This document shows positions 11,501 to 23,000 of a DNA stretch of 64,000 nt, one piece after another. Location of the stretch: positions 25,949,617 to 26,013,616 of the forward strand of contig OZ025207.1 in the NCBI GenBank assembly GCA_964019055.1. Reading direction: 5' to 3'. Under the pieces are notes generated by a model that was not told where the DNA came from, made no database searches, and saw nothing but the letters and a program-made list of their open reading frames with translations. Made by a program: the position numbers and the translations under genes. This DNA is from Anthopleura xanthogrammica (taxonomy: Eukaryota; Cnidaria; Anthozoa; Actiniaria; Actiniidae). How positions within the stretch are numbered: position 1 is the stretch's first letter; each line of letters starts with the position of its first letter.

Positions 11501-14202
11501 CGCATCAATCATTCCACGCTACTGCTCTAAGCGCATGCTCAGGGGATTAAAAAGTGGGATAATATTTTGTAAAATATGCAATTTTTTGGTATGTTTGACT
11601 CAAAATTCGCTTAATGGTACCAGGGTTCGTGCAGGTCCATGAACTCCTTGAAAAGTGCTGGAATTTGAAAACTCATTTCAAGGGCACTTGAAACTCCTTG
11701 AAAAAAGAAAAAAATCCTTGAAAATCGTAAATACTCCTTGAAAAATATTTAGAAAGGTTTTTGTAACCCAAAACGCCTGTTTTCCTCATCTAAAAGTTCG
11801 TAATCTCGATCGCACCCATTGTTATGTGGTCCTTGAAAATTTTCATTTTGGTCCTCGAATACTCCCTGAAATGTCCTTGAATGTCTTCACAAGAAGCCTG
11901 CACGGACCCTGGGTACATGATCTTGAATATTTAATGAAAATTGTGTTTGACAAGAAAAATACAACTAAAATATAACATGTTTAACAAAATATTATCTCAC
12001 TTTTTAATTCCCTGAGCATGCGCTTAGAGCAGTAGCACGGAATGCTTGATGCGTGTATACACTCAGATAGTTGTAGACTGCAATAAATTAAAGTTGTCCT
12101 TGAAAAATAGACTTTTGTCCTTAAAAAGTCCTTGAATTTTATGCTTCAGAAGTTGTACGAACCATGTCTTTTTTTATTTAAGGATGGGTCTTTAATTAGA
12201 GGGGGGTGAGTTAGAGTGCAAATAACATAATCGTGAAATAGATAGCAAGAAATAGGAGATAGTTAGTGCTTAGTTAGGCAAGACATAGGAAATAAGCGAG
12301 GCATGACAGGAGCACGGGCTTTTTCTAGATCAACGACTCAGTGCACAAAAGAATGTGTTTCTGACGTTTAATGAGTTAAACATGAAGACACAGGTCAATA
12401 AATCAAGACGCAGATACAACTATTTGAATTGTAATACTGATAGATTAATGTGGAATAAAAGTTTGTTCAAATTATCACGGTTGTTTTTTTTATTCCGCAT
12501 TACAAAACCGCAGCGTAGCGGTGATCATTTGACTAATTAAACATGCTTGCACGTACAAGACCCGTCACGGCTCGCTTATTTCTCCACTAATCAAATTTAG
12601 GCAGAACTTAGGACATAATTAGTCATTAGTTAGCTAGCTAACTATTTCACGGTTATATTATTTGCACTCTACTGCATTATATTTTTGATTTGCATATTTT
12701 TACGAGGCTACCCCTTACCACTGCAGAAAAATTGTTGGGTCGTCCATTTAATTTTACACAAAAAATAGTGGCCCTCCCTCAAATGCTTGTGCCAGTTTTC
12801 ATGACCTTCCCTTTGGGTTTGAGTTTCAATGAAAAATATTTTAACTCTCTTCTCATTTGCATTAACAATTTCCCCTTAGTAATGATCTGCCCCTTTTATC
12901 TGTTCATCTAGCTCTACAGGATCACCAGATAGTTATGTGTCAACTTTTACCTGTCCAAGCCCTTCAACAGTCTCAAAAGAAATGGTAAAATATCAGTGGA
13001 CAGGATTCATAACACCACAAAGAATTATCAATTTACTAGAAGCATCCAGGTAATATTAATGACATCTACCAAAGGTTTATGCCCAGTCCATTGGGATCCC
13101 TGTGGAAATCATACCACAGGTAGCCCAATTATCTGGGGCTAAAAGTTTTAAAAACATTGTAAAGTTTGGTGTTTTCTGTGGAAACTTTTATGGAAGTGCA
13201 TGAGGGTTTTTAACTTCTGGCCAAATTTCATAGAGTTCTAATAATTCATTTGTTTCTGGTAACACAGTAGGAATACGACAAAGGGTAGGGGGAGGAGAGG
13301 GTCAGGGATCTATGAAAAAGGTGTTGTTTAGAACTCAGAATCCACATAGCATCTACCCCATAAATTATAAGGGATTTACCACTTTCACATTCCCATAATA
13401 CTTTGCGTTTTTGGGGGGCAACAATAGCATTTATTTGAAAATTCAAAACATTTCTTGCAGATGCTGACTATGTTTGCTATTATCATTGAAAAATCCATTA
13501 TCAGTTTAATCAGAGTTAATTCCACATGCATGGGAGAATGAAGCATTTGGTGTTACAGACAATGTATGGACTTACCAAGAAATGTCATGACTTTTACTCT
13601 TAAACCTGTTCAAATTTCTTTCTTTCTGGTTTTTGTGAATTCTGATAGAATCCATCATAGATGCATAAGTGTTTTTAGATGTTTTTTCTTCAATTCTTAT
13701 TGACCTTCATGGTAATATTAACAATTTTTTCTCATTGTTGCCCCCAAAACGCAAAGCATTATGGGAATGTGAAAGTGGTGAATTGAAACATTTTTTTATT
13801 TTTGACGAATAATTTTGGTAGAACAAAATTTCCCCAGTTTTATTTTCCATTTGGCAAATCAAAATTGTTTTTGCCTACCACTAATAAAAATTTGACCTGC
13901 ACTTTGGACATTGGTAGGCCGCTATTTAAAACCTTAAAACCCTGCATTTGCACACTACATCGCACAGGAATCCTCAAAAAATTTTTTTTATCCCAACCTT
14001 TAGGTCATTTCTTCAGTCTTCACCTCAAAAGCCACCCTGGATAGCTCTAAATGTGTGGGGTTTTGCTGACACCCCTGTGTCCTGGATTAAGAATGAACAT
14101 TGCTTTGATTATGAAGGAGACAACATGTACACTATGGTTCTTTTTCCCAGCGATGTGTACTGGTGTTATATGGCTCTTGGTAGCAATGATGTATGCTCTT
14201 AA
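5524..14202 (+). CDS. RPP40: RPP40: ribonuclease P/MRP protein subunit p40
   Basis: Eight exons: 5524-5643, 6010-6154, 6880-6948, 7404-7493, 9734-9859, 10493-10712, 12912-13049 and 14004-14202. All introns are GT-AG and the phases join without a break, giving 368 aa, close to the human protein. Diagnostic blocks are VSLLIPECS at the exon 2 start, [14 protein letters not shown] in exon 4, FYEWLGSV in exon 6, [14 protein letters not shown] in exon 7, and [16 protein letters not shown] plus [10 protein letters not shown] at the C-terminus. RPP40 is a protein component of nuclear RNase P (tRNA 5' maturation) and RNase MRP. The start ATG lies in a YY1-type ATGGCGGAC context. An AATAAA signal lies 8 bases after the stop (14211). 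Introns 4, 6 and 7 are filled with mobile elements and a 1-kb pentanucleotide array, but no exon is damaged. Confidence 0.96.
6184..6379. mobile_element. hAT-like MITE in RPP40 intron 2
   Basis: The terminal inverted repeats are CAGGGCTCAAAATTAA and its complement. CAGGG ends are common in hAT elements. No clean 8-bp target duplication is visible, so the copy may be old. The interior repeats the word ACTTGC. Confidence 0.55.
6473..6612. repeat. (CCAT)n microsatellite in RPP40 intron 2
   Basis: Nearly pure CCAT repeats at 6541-6590 with degenerate flanks of CATTCATC type on both sides. Confidence 0.9.
7029..7265 (+). mobile_element. tRNA-derived SINE (GGGAAGCACAGG family), RPP40 intron 3
   Basis: The head GGGAAGCACAGGTGGC is followed by a tRNA-like box A region and a box B at about 7090-7100 (GGTTTGATTCC). 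The body has GTTCTCTAGCTTTTCCTCC and ends with TTGGAATCCAGTCG. The copy is diverged; related copies lie at 17351, 19554, 55134, 59771 and 62980. A (CCTT)n tract follows at 7276-7311. Confidence 0.7.
7741..8161 (+). mobile_element. Retroelement 3' end (LINE-like) feeding into a pentanucleotide array
   Basis: An AT-rich block ending in CTATAAATAAAGTTTATTG, where the (GTATT)n array starts directly. A similar ending, GAATAAAATACTATTGTATTGTATTG split over 14739-14769, supports a family whose tail unit is TTGTA. No ORF remains. Confidence 0.45.
8162..9201. repeat. Perfect (GTATT)n pentanucleotide array, about 208 copies, RPP40 intron 4
   Basis: 1,040 bp of uninterrupted GTATT. The unit contains no stop triplet on either strand, so all six frames are open; these frames are not genes. 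It ends at GCTTCATAG. Confidence 0.98.
9403..9640 (+). mobile_element. Degenerate SINE of the GGGAAGCACAGG family
   Basis: It has GGGGGTGGCG, a box-B-like GGTTTGAGCCC, and the body words TTCTCTCCTAAGATGC and AAGGGTTTTCTCTTGG. It resembles the other copies at low identity. Confidence 0.5.
9950..10105. repeat. Dispersed repeat, copy 2 of a family of about 155 bp
   Basis: Direct match to 2597-2750 (TGGTCTGAGCT, then TCTTGGGC and GTGTTGG). It is intronic, in RPP40 intron 5. Confidence 0.6.
10280..10378. repeat. Fold-back element in RPP40 intron 5
   Basis: The left arm ACTATGGAATCCACTGAC continues into AGAACTGTGGAAATGCAAG. The right arm is the complement, with a small deletion. The loop is about 30 bp. 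Confidence 0.65.
11499..12055. mobile_element. MITE of the CATGCATCAAGCATTCC family flanked by TATA, interrupted
   Basis: Its ends CACGCATCAATCATTCC and GGAATGCTTGATGCGTG are flanked by TATA at 11495-11498 and 12056-12059. An uninterrupted copy with the same TATA flanks lies at 61025-61245. The subterminal motif GCTCTAAGCGCATGCTCA is shared. Confidence 0.75.
11621..11911. mobile_element. Innermost hAT-like element with GTTCGTGCAGG ends
   Basis: Inverted ends CAGGGTTCGTGCAGG and CCTGCACGGACCCTG. The interior repeats ACTCCTTGAAAA. It resembles the outer element's CCTTGAAAA-rich sequence, so the two are probably relatives. Confidence 0.6.
13379..13779. mobile_element. Inverted-repeat element in RPP40 intron 7
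   Basis: The arms of about 43 bp begin CCACTTTCACATTCCCATAA and contain TTTGCGTTTT. The interior of about 310 bp is non-coding. Confidence 0.65.
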
Positions 14203-14216
14203 ACTTTGTAAATAAA

Positions 14217-15358
14217 ATATGGGTATTATCTCTTGATTGTGGTTATTCAAATGTTGTGACAAAAATTGTTTAATGTTTATTTTATTTATATTTTATAATT
14301 CTACAATCAAGTGGTCATAAGTACGCATTCACAAAAACAAAATACAAACTTCCAACAGAAAAAATAAGCACTATATTGTGCTACACTTATTGAGGGCCTG
14401 ACCAATAGGACATACTAGTCCCATACATCCTATGAAAAAAGTTGTGGCCATGCTGTAGTTATACCTTAGTTCATTAGTTATTGAAAACACCATTGCTTTC
14501 ATCTTAAAAAGTCCGTCCGGGACTGTGTCGCTGTTGGTTGGGGATGGTGGTCAGAATATAGATCATAGATCACTGCTGCTGCTTCGTCTGTGTGTACGTT
14601 TCGCATTTAGGGAGTTCTCACATAGGGCTAACCTCCAAACTTCCTTTCAGGATGCTTATTTAATTTATTTATTTTAGCTACTGTTAGTTTCTACTTTGGC
14701 TCTCTTAAATGTTTTATTCTTTGTCACTGATAATTTGTGTCCTGAATAAAATACTATTGTATTGTATTGAGTAAATGATAAATGAAAAGCTACAGCAGTT
14801 TGAAATTAGAAAGATTTGTATGGAGACAACAAGCAAGGCCCTTATTAGCCTTGCTTTCATATTTTTGGTACATTTCAAATGCTTATAACTCTGCAGTGAT
14901 TTAATATATAACAACAGAACTCTACCAAATTACTAATTTGGACATGTTCTTTCTCATAATTGAAATGTATTTTGGAAATCATTGATCATTCATGGGGCTC
15001 GTTCCTAGTCTTTTACTCGTTTTTCATGGTGTATACAAAGGTCAGGTTAGATTTAGAGCTTGTGACAGATTAATTGGAAATAGATTATTTTACATCAATC
15101 AAAGAACCTTTCAATGTTAAATAAATACACTTCCTATATATTGATCATTAAGCAGGCTTCCTCACCGCAGTGCAAACAAGAAGCAATGAAGCAAGAGGCA
15201 TGGCAACAGGTGCAGGGACCATGCAGTTCCTGTGGAAATAAGTTGCAAGTGAAATATCAACTGCTAACAGTCTCTTCTCTGGACTCTGATTTATATACTG
15301 TAATATATGTACTGTAATATGTTTTTCTTCTAATGCAAAATTGTGAGTGTACAGTGCT
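14217..15358. other. Intergenic region after RPP40 with retroelement-like tails
   Basis: No gene seen. At 14500-14769 the sequence ends in GTGTCCTGAATAAAATAC followed by a few TTGTA units, similar to the retroelement 3' end at 8140-8165. The rest is non-coding AT-rich DNA. Confidence 0.45.
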
Positions 15359-15633
15359 TTACTGTCAAAACGGCTCAAGTGTACCCTCCTAGAATCTGTT
15401 AATGAATTTATTATTCGAATATTGAGTTCATTATTCACTCTGACTCCAAACTTGAAAATAAATTATCTACCTGAGTTTTGATTGGATTCTTCAACAATTG
15501 CCATGCCAAGGTAGAAAAACTCCCCAGAAAGGCATCACTTAGACTTTTAGTTGTGAAATGAATGTGAAGTTTGGATTTTTTTATAAAAACTCAGAGTGAA
15601 TAATCAAGTCAATATTCGAATAATGAATATTAT

Positions 15634-15665
<32 letters not shown>

Positions 15666-15673
15666 CACATCTA

Positions 15674-15726
<53 letters not shown>

Positions 15727-16052
15727 TGTCTCCCAACCCTTCCTTAACCTGTAAATGGGGGACATAAAAGAACCTGTTGAATTATTCGTGTAAGAGTAGG
15801 GGATTGTCTCCCAGTTCAACAGCCTATCCCAATTTGGAGGCATAACGCTAATTACTAACAATTCACTCATGATTGTAACCTGCACGGCTGCTAATAGCGC
15901 CTTAATATGCAGCCCGTAAAGTCCTCCACTGGTTAAAAATTGTAAAGCGCATTGAGACGATGTGAAATGCACTATATAAGAACTCCCATTATTATTATAA
16001 TGAAATCACTATTGGAGCCTACGGGGGTACGCTTGAGCCGTTTTGACTGTAA
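15359..16052. mobile_element. Inverted-repeat element split by a SINE
   Basis: Ends TTACTGTCAAAACGGCTCAA and its complement. An internal pair of inverted segments (CTCAGAGTGAATAATC type, near 15420-15445 and 15590-15630) brackets a SINE fragment at 15634-16000. Confidence 0.65.
15634..16000 (+). mobile_element. SINE body (family with GCGCTATATAAG tail), 5' truncated
   Basis: It begins AATAACTGAGGAG and lacks the tRNA-like head present in the copies at 28648 and 39470. It ends at ACTATATAAGAAC plus an ATT tract. Confidence 0.8.
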
Positions 16053-16568
16053 AAATGTGTGACTGTGTTCAATCATTAAATGTCATATGATCATACTAAG
16101 AAAATTGTTACTTGATTTAATCAGTAACTTACAGTAAAGTTATAATTAATAGCTCAGTTTTCACGACTATGAAAAACTTACAGCACGGACTACGCCTTGC
16201 CGTGACCGTGCGATGCTGTATACGAAAACACTTGACATTCAGTGCCGTGTCTGCGCCACACTCAACTGTGCGCCGTAACTTTTAATATGAAATCTGCTCT
16301 AACTAACTAGTAATTTAGAATCATTGGTAAAAATTATAAAAGTATAAAAATTATTGAAGTATTTTTAGACTCACAATTCACAATCCTAAGGTTGAAAGGA
16401 AACTTGGTAACAACAATGTGAATGTGTATTAGATTGTTCCAGGCCTGAATCTGAGATTCAAGACAGCAAAGCATAGTAAAATTAAAATTACAGTAAAATC
16501 TCATCTATAATTCTAGTTTGCAATCATTCCCAAAAGAACAAAATATAATTGCATGACGGCCATGTTGG

Positions 16569-16909
16569 TAGTCTCCTTTGCAGCCGTTCTTAGTGTCGGT
16601 CTCAAAATCCCTCCCCAATAACAGCTGCTTACTACAGCCAGACATTCCATGTCAATTGTTTGATTTAAGCCAATCAGGAGACAGGTCCATGACAGGTCGT
16701 GATAAACCATGACCCGCCGGCTTTACTCTAACATTCAAAACGATGAATGAAACTCCTTTTGTTTTTTACCTGGCGGGCGTCAGTTCTCGATTTTAGAACT
16801 AGAGCCGTGATTGGCTAAGCCGTTGGAATGGAATGCCTGGCTGTAGTGAGCAGCCGTTAGTGGGGAGGGATTTTGAGACCGACACTAAAAACGGCTGCAA
16901 AGGAGACTA
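16569..16909. mobile_element. Mutator-like MITE with 9-bp target duplication
   Basis: Ends TAGTCTCCTTTGCAGCCGTT and its complement. Direct repeats CCATGTTGG lie at 16560-16568 and 16910-16918. It is longer than the 468-591 copy and its loop carries AACAGCTGCTTACTACAGCC. It was present before the locus was duplicated, because both copies have it. Confidence 0.85.
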
Positions 16910-17013
16910 CCATGTTGGTTGATATGTAGTGTTTTATCAGGTGTAAAAGCACTAGGTGTAACCGACTATATACATCAAGTATTGCATCAGAGCTCTTTTG
17001 TTAGGCCAAAAAT

Positions 17014-20000
17014 TTAGAGCTGTGACACTTGTAATGAGGAGTCCATTTCCCTTGGTTTTTTTCTGTCTTTTAAAATAAAATGATTTCTTGATAGTGAATG
17101 TAAGTTAGACAGATGTGATGGAAGAGGTACGTCTGCTGCTCCTGTTTTACCAAGATTCTTGATTCCTTCGACGACACCTGGGCCCTCAAACTTGACTGTG
17201 CATTTGAAGGGGTTTTTGGTGATTTCTTGTTTCTTTGATCCCTTAAATCTAGTCTCCATCTACAGACAAAGGCAGAAAGGTAATGGAACATTTTTGCATG
17301 TTTCTTCCCACAGTGTAATGTTGCCATTGATAATGGGAAAAAAACCCACTCCTTGTTTTTACGAGGGTAGCACTAAATAGCCAGTGGCTAACAAACCTGT
17401 GGCCCTCGTTCCATGATCGAATTGGAATTTAGAAGTTGATTTTTGTGGAGGGAGGAAAACCAGAGAACCCGGAGAAAAACCCTCGAAGCACAGGAGAGAA
17501 CCAACTAGAAACTCTACTCACATACAGCGCCGAGCCCGGCGGGACTCGAACTCAGGTCGCCTTGGTGAGAGGCAACCGCTACTCCACCTGTGCTTCCCTG
17601 TTCTTATGTCTGGTTTCTATAATGAAGTGACTAGGTATTCCCCCCTGGATGGGATGTTAGTCTATCACAGCCTACACTGTACCTCCCCACTCCTCTAGAT
17701 AGAATCTTGCCAGAATGCCTTTTTGTTATCTCTGGTTTCTGTAACGAAGTAACTAAGTATCACTCCCCCCCTGAATGGGATGTTAGTCTATCACAGGCTA
17801 CCTCTCCTCTCCTCTAGAATCTCACCAGAATGCCTGACTGTTCTTATCTCTGGTTTCTGTAATGAAGTCACTAGGAGTGTGACTACCCCCCTCCCTCCAG
17901 ATGGAATATGCTAGATCATAGATCATCGCCTAGTACTTGGGAGGAAAAAAGTTGGATAGACTTTAAAATTAATGGTATCAGTCTAAGCATATCTGCCTGA
18001 CTTATAAAATTATGAGTCATATGAATAGCTGACTTATCAATGAGGCTAATTCACAATGTCTAGGGTTATCAACTCACATTCTATAATATTTTAAAATTTT
18101 ATATACATTCGTATATTTATAGTTAAGAGGGCCACCTGAAAATTATCAGCCTGGTAATGGTGTACCCTGCCTAATAAAGTTATCATTATCATTATCATTA
18201 TCATTATCATTATCATTATCATTATCATTATCATTATCATTATCATTATCATTATCATTATCATTATCATTATCATTATCATTATCATTATCATTATCAT
18301 TATCATTATCATTATCATTATCATTATCATTATCATTATCATTATCATTATCATTATCATTATCATTATCATTATCATTATCAACTGAAAGTACATCAAT
18401 CAGAATAAATTAACTTACAGTGAATTTTACTTTCTCCAAAACAGGCTGATCACACGAACCAAACGCATTCTTCATCCAATTTTCTTTGTTCATGATTTCT
18501 TCTTTATTCTCTTCTGTTATTTCAGACTCAACAATTTCTTCTTCACCTTTGTAAAACATCATTGCCACTTTAGTCAATAATTAACTATTAATTATTATCA
18601 ATGAAATCCATATATTATTAGTTTGACCAATTAAAGTGCCTATAACACATCATGTGACAATATTCTCAGTATAGATTATATGTATCATGAGGTGAGCTGT
18701 TGACAGGCCCAAAACATTCCGGGGTTGGGGTACTTTGGGTCATTTCATACGGGGATGCCCCACCCGGACTCTCAACCCCTTACCCTTTTCTATACCAAAT
18801 TTCAGCAAAAAGGTACCCCTTTCATATACCTTTGAAGAAAATCTACCCCTTTTTATACCAAAACTCACAAATTTCCACCCCTTTGCTATACGTGCGGCCT
18901 GAAAAAAGTACCCCTTTCGGGTGGAGCATCTCCGTATAGTCCATTATAGCGAGTACCCCCCAGGAAAAAATTACATTGTTTAAGTGATGCATCTTGAAGT
19001 TATAAACTATGAGGTCTTTCCATGCCATATGCTAATGACTGTAACATTAGGGGAGTCATCATTTAATACACAAAATGTATTTTAACTGCTACAGATAAAA
19101 TGACTTTGAAATAATCACAGTGACTGTTTTACCCATAGATCTTACTCAAATTATTGCAAATTCATTTCCACATAGTAGCCATCGTTTTGCATTACAAGCA
19201 ACAACTAATAAACATGACTCCCCTGACGTCACAGTCATTAGCACCACTCAAACTACAGTATATAATTTTTTTGGCCAGTCAACAGCTCACCTGATGTAGA
19301 ATCTATACTGAGAATATTGTCAAATGTAATACAGTAGGCACTTTAAAGGGGGAAAGTTTCAGCCGAATTATATTTTGAGTGATTTTTGTATTAGCTCCCC
19401 TTTAAAATAGTTACCAGGATATCTCCTTTTTCTTCTTGCAGAGTCTCCTTGACACAAAGGATTGGTGTCCATTTTCTTTATTCTGAATTCACTGAAATAT
19501 CCCTTTGAATAGAAATAACAACCCAAATGAACCCACTATAATTATAATCATAATGGAAGCACAGGTGGCGTAGCTGTGAGACTCGCCTCTCACTAAGATG
19601 ACCCAAATGAGAATACTGCCAGGCTCGGTGTTGTATGTGAGTAGAGTTTCTAGTTTGTTCTCTCATGTGCTTCAAGGGTTCTTTTCTCAAGGTTCTCTAG
19701 TTTTCCTCCCTCCACAAAAATCAATTTCTAAATTCCAATTTGATCATGGAAAGAGGGCCACAGGTTTGTTAGCCACTGGCTATTAAGTGCTATCCTTGTA
19801 AAACAAGGATGGTTTATAATTATTAATATTGTTTGCTATTTTCCTCTCTTTCCCTTCTCCTCCCTCTGTTTATTCCCTTTTCCACTTTCCCTCTTTCCAC
19901 CCACCGATCTATCTCAATCCATTTAACCACTTCATCCATCCACTCATCTATCTCCACCCATCAATCTTCCCATACATCCATCTCCACCCATTAACCTTCC

Positions 20001-23000
20001 CCACCTATCCATCTTCACCCATCCCATCATACATCCATCTACCTATCCCATACATCCATCTCCACCCATTTACCTTCCCCACCTATCCATCTTCACCCAT
20101 CCCATCAAACATCCATCTACCTATCCCATACATCCATCTTCACCCATTTACCTTCCCCACCTATCCATCTTCACCCATCCCATCATACATCCATCTACCT
20201 ATCCCATACATCCATCTCCACCCATTTACCTTCCCCACCTATCCATCTTCACCCATCCCATCAAACATCCATCTACCTATCCCATACATCCATCTTCACC
20301 CATTTACCTTCCCCACCTATCCATCTTCACCCAGCCCATCAAACATCCATCTACCTATCCCATACATCCATCTCCACCCATTTACCTTCCCCACCTATCC
20401 ATCTTCACCCATCCCATCATACATCCATCTACCTATCCCATACATCCATCTCCACCCATTTACCTTCCCCACCTATCCATCTTCACCCATCCCATCATAC
20501 ATCCATCTACCTATCCCATACATCCATCTCCACCCATTTACCTTCCCCACCTATCCATCTTCACCCAGCCCATCAAACATCCATCTACCTATCCCATACA
20601 TCCATCTCCACCCATTTACCTTCCCCATCTATCCATCTTCACCCATCCCATCATACATCCATCTACCTATCCCATACATCCATCTCCACCCATTTATCCA
20701 TCATCATTCTCTGCATTATAGAATATTTGGAAATGTGAAATGAACCTGGCTCTTTTTGTTGAGTAAAAAATCTGCCAATGACTGGACATCTTTTCCTGAT
20801 AATTTCTGTTGCTTTAGTTCTGTACCACCAAGAACATCGGTTACGGCCTGTCAATGCAAAAGAACATTTACAATTATGATTTTTTTTTTCATTAAAAAGT
20901 TGAAGTTGAGGGTTTTTCTCCAGGTTCTCTGGTTTTCATCTCTCTTCAAAAATCGACTTCAAAATTCCAATTGGAATGCAGTGGAAGAAGAGCCACTCTG
21001 TGGAATCCACTGTTAATCCAATCTATTGACTTAATAGTACTTACTTATTCATTTACTTATTGTTACTTACCTGTAAGATGTACTGCTTGTGGTCTACTTT
21101 CATCTTTGTTATCATTATGTAGGGAGAGAGGGGATAGTGCACTAGATAGACATTATCCTTAAATATGGAAGTTCTTGATGTTTTATTTTCTAAGAATGCC
21201 AGACGGATCCACAAAGCTTCGTTGTAAGGCTGAATGCAAACATCCTGCACCAGATGAGAAGTATCCAGTGTTTAGAAAAATTTATACGTAATATATACAA
21301 TATGAGTGGCCGTGTTGTATCAGATATACAACCACGAGCCGAAGGCGAGTGATTTTATATCTGATACAACACGGACACAAATATTGTATATTACTTATGA
21401 AATGTCTAGGTGTATACATTCATGTTCTACTAAAATTTTAAAGATAAAATTGAATTTGGCTGAGAAAATTGGAGTTAAAGTTTATGCAAATCAGGACGAT
21501 TTTGTATCAGATATACAACCTCCTGCATGGACAATGATTTCTATTGTGTTTTCCTTATTAATTATTCATGAGTTTTATAAGTCTCACATATAGCACTCAT
21601 CCCACATGTCATAATTTATTATAGGAATCACGAGTGGTGTATTAGTGACCCCTCACCTCTGGGGTTGCTAGCTGTTTGATTCTTGGATTTGACATTACAA
21701 TGTGAGTAAAGTATATTGTGAAGTAAAGTATATTGAGCAGAATTTCTTTGTGCATTTTTATGCCCTAGAGGGTGTAAAAATGATTTTTCAATTATAACAC
21801 TTTATTAATTACCACATTAAAGTACAGCTGTAGTTTTGAGCAGATTTGGGCTTCAAAGGTCTTGGGATCTGATAATCCACTGCCTCTAGCTCTCTCACAA
21901 TCTACAAAAAGTTGGATGAATATTAATCAGATACTACACTTCTCAGTTGAGCTTGGAATGACCGAAGTTTGGTCACAAAGTTTTGTTGTTGAGAGAATGA
22001 CATGTGGCCTGAAATGGGACAACTTTATAAGCTTAAGGTAGAGAGGTATATTGAATTGATGCACAGAAATCTAAACATACCAAACCCTGACAATAAAAAA
22101 ACATCCCATTCCTTGTTTTTAGGGTGAAGTTGGTGATCTGAAAATAAGATTATATTTTATTAATAACATAATTTAGCATTGATTCAAATTCTAGAGGGCC
22201 TCAAGTTTGAGACAACAGGGAGTTTCAGATATCTGGGACCCCGAGGGATGATCTGCTGAGATCTGAAGACCCTGATCCTATCTAAGACAAGAATATCTTG
22301 AAAAAACATACCCTGTTGAAGACACAACACTGTAACTTATAACCCTATCTGAGACCTAAGAGAAATTCTATAACCTCAATACACAAGGCACAGTTGGAAG
22401 TTATGTTCTAAAAACATTTTGGCAGAGAAAAATACCAGCCAACATTTTAAGGCACACATTGCAGGCAATGTTGCAGACACAATGTTGCAGATGTACAGTG
22501 TATAATTTAGTTTTCCTGAAACAATAATGTCAAAAGCTTGATTACCGGTAAAGTTATGATTTTTTTGTAGAGGGTTGGTTTTCACTTCTTTTTCTTCATA
22601 AAGTTATTGATATGCTTGTGTTTAATCATAAATATCTCGAAAACAACCCCGGAACACCCCATTTTTCTTTCCAGATTTGAAATGAGCATTAAATTTGAGT
22701 TTAAAACATTGTGATTCAAAGACTATTTCATGGATTGTTTCTATAGTAAGCCACCAAACATACAAGTTTCAGGCTCCACATAAAACATGTTTTGCTGTCT
22801 GGTGTTCACGCTTAGATGCAAACTACTGTATTCTCATAATTTCATATTTTAAGTTAATATAGTGGAGTCTGATTATCTCAAACCCCAGTTCCCAGAAGGG
22901 GGAGGGGTCACTCCCATATATAGCCTACATGTATGCAGGGATGTTCCGCTGGATAGGGTATAGTTTTTTGGGATTTTGGTCTTAGACAGGGTATACGATT

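Larger units (their letters stand above)
10938..12166. mobile_element. Outer inverted-repeat element in RPP40 intron 6, itself interrupted twice
   Basis: Ends CATGGTTCGTACA and TGTACGAACCATG, with TCTTTT on both outer sides as a probable target duplication. The interior near each end repeats AAAAGTCCTTGAAT. A second element (11499-12055) sits inside it and a third (11621-11911) inside that one. Confidence 0.65.

Noticed and set aside
19829..20743. Pro/His/Tyr-rich 304-residue frame, and its counterpart at 58707-59771
   Set aside because: A 78-bp minisatellite inside CENPN intron 5; the period is divisible by three so the frame stays open.
20746..20847. CENPN exon 5 joined directly to TGAATTCAG after the CAG at 19492
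   Set aside because: That acceptor puts a stop codon in phase. The upstream CAAAG acceptor keeps the frame and matches the family length.
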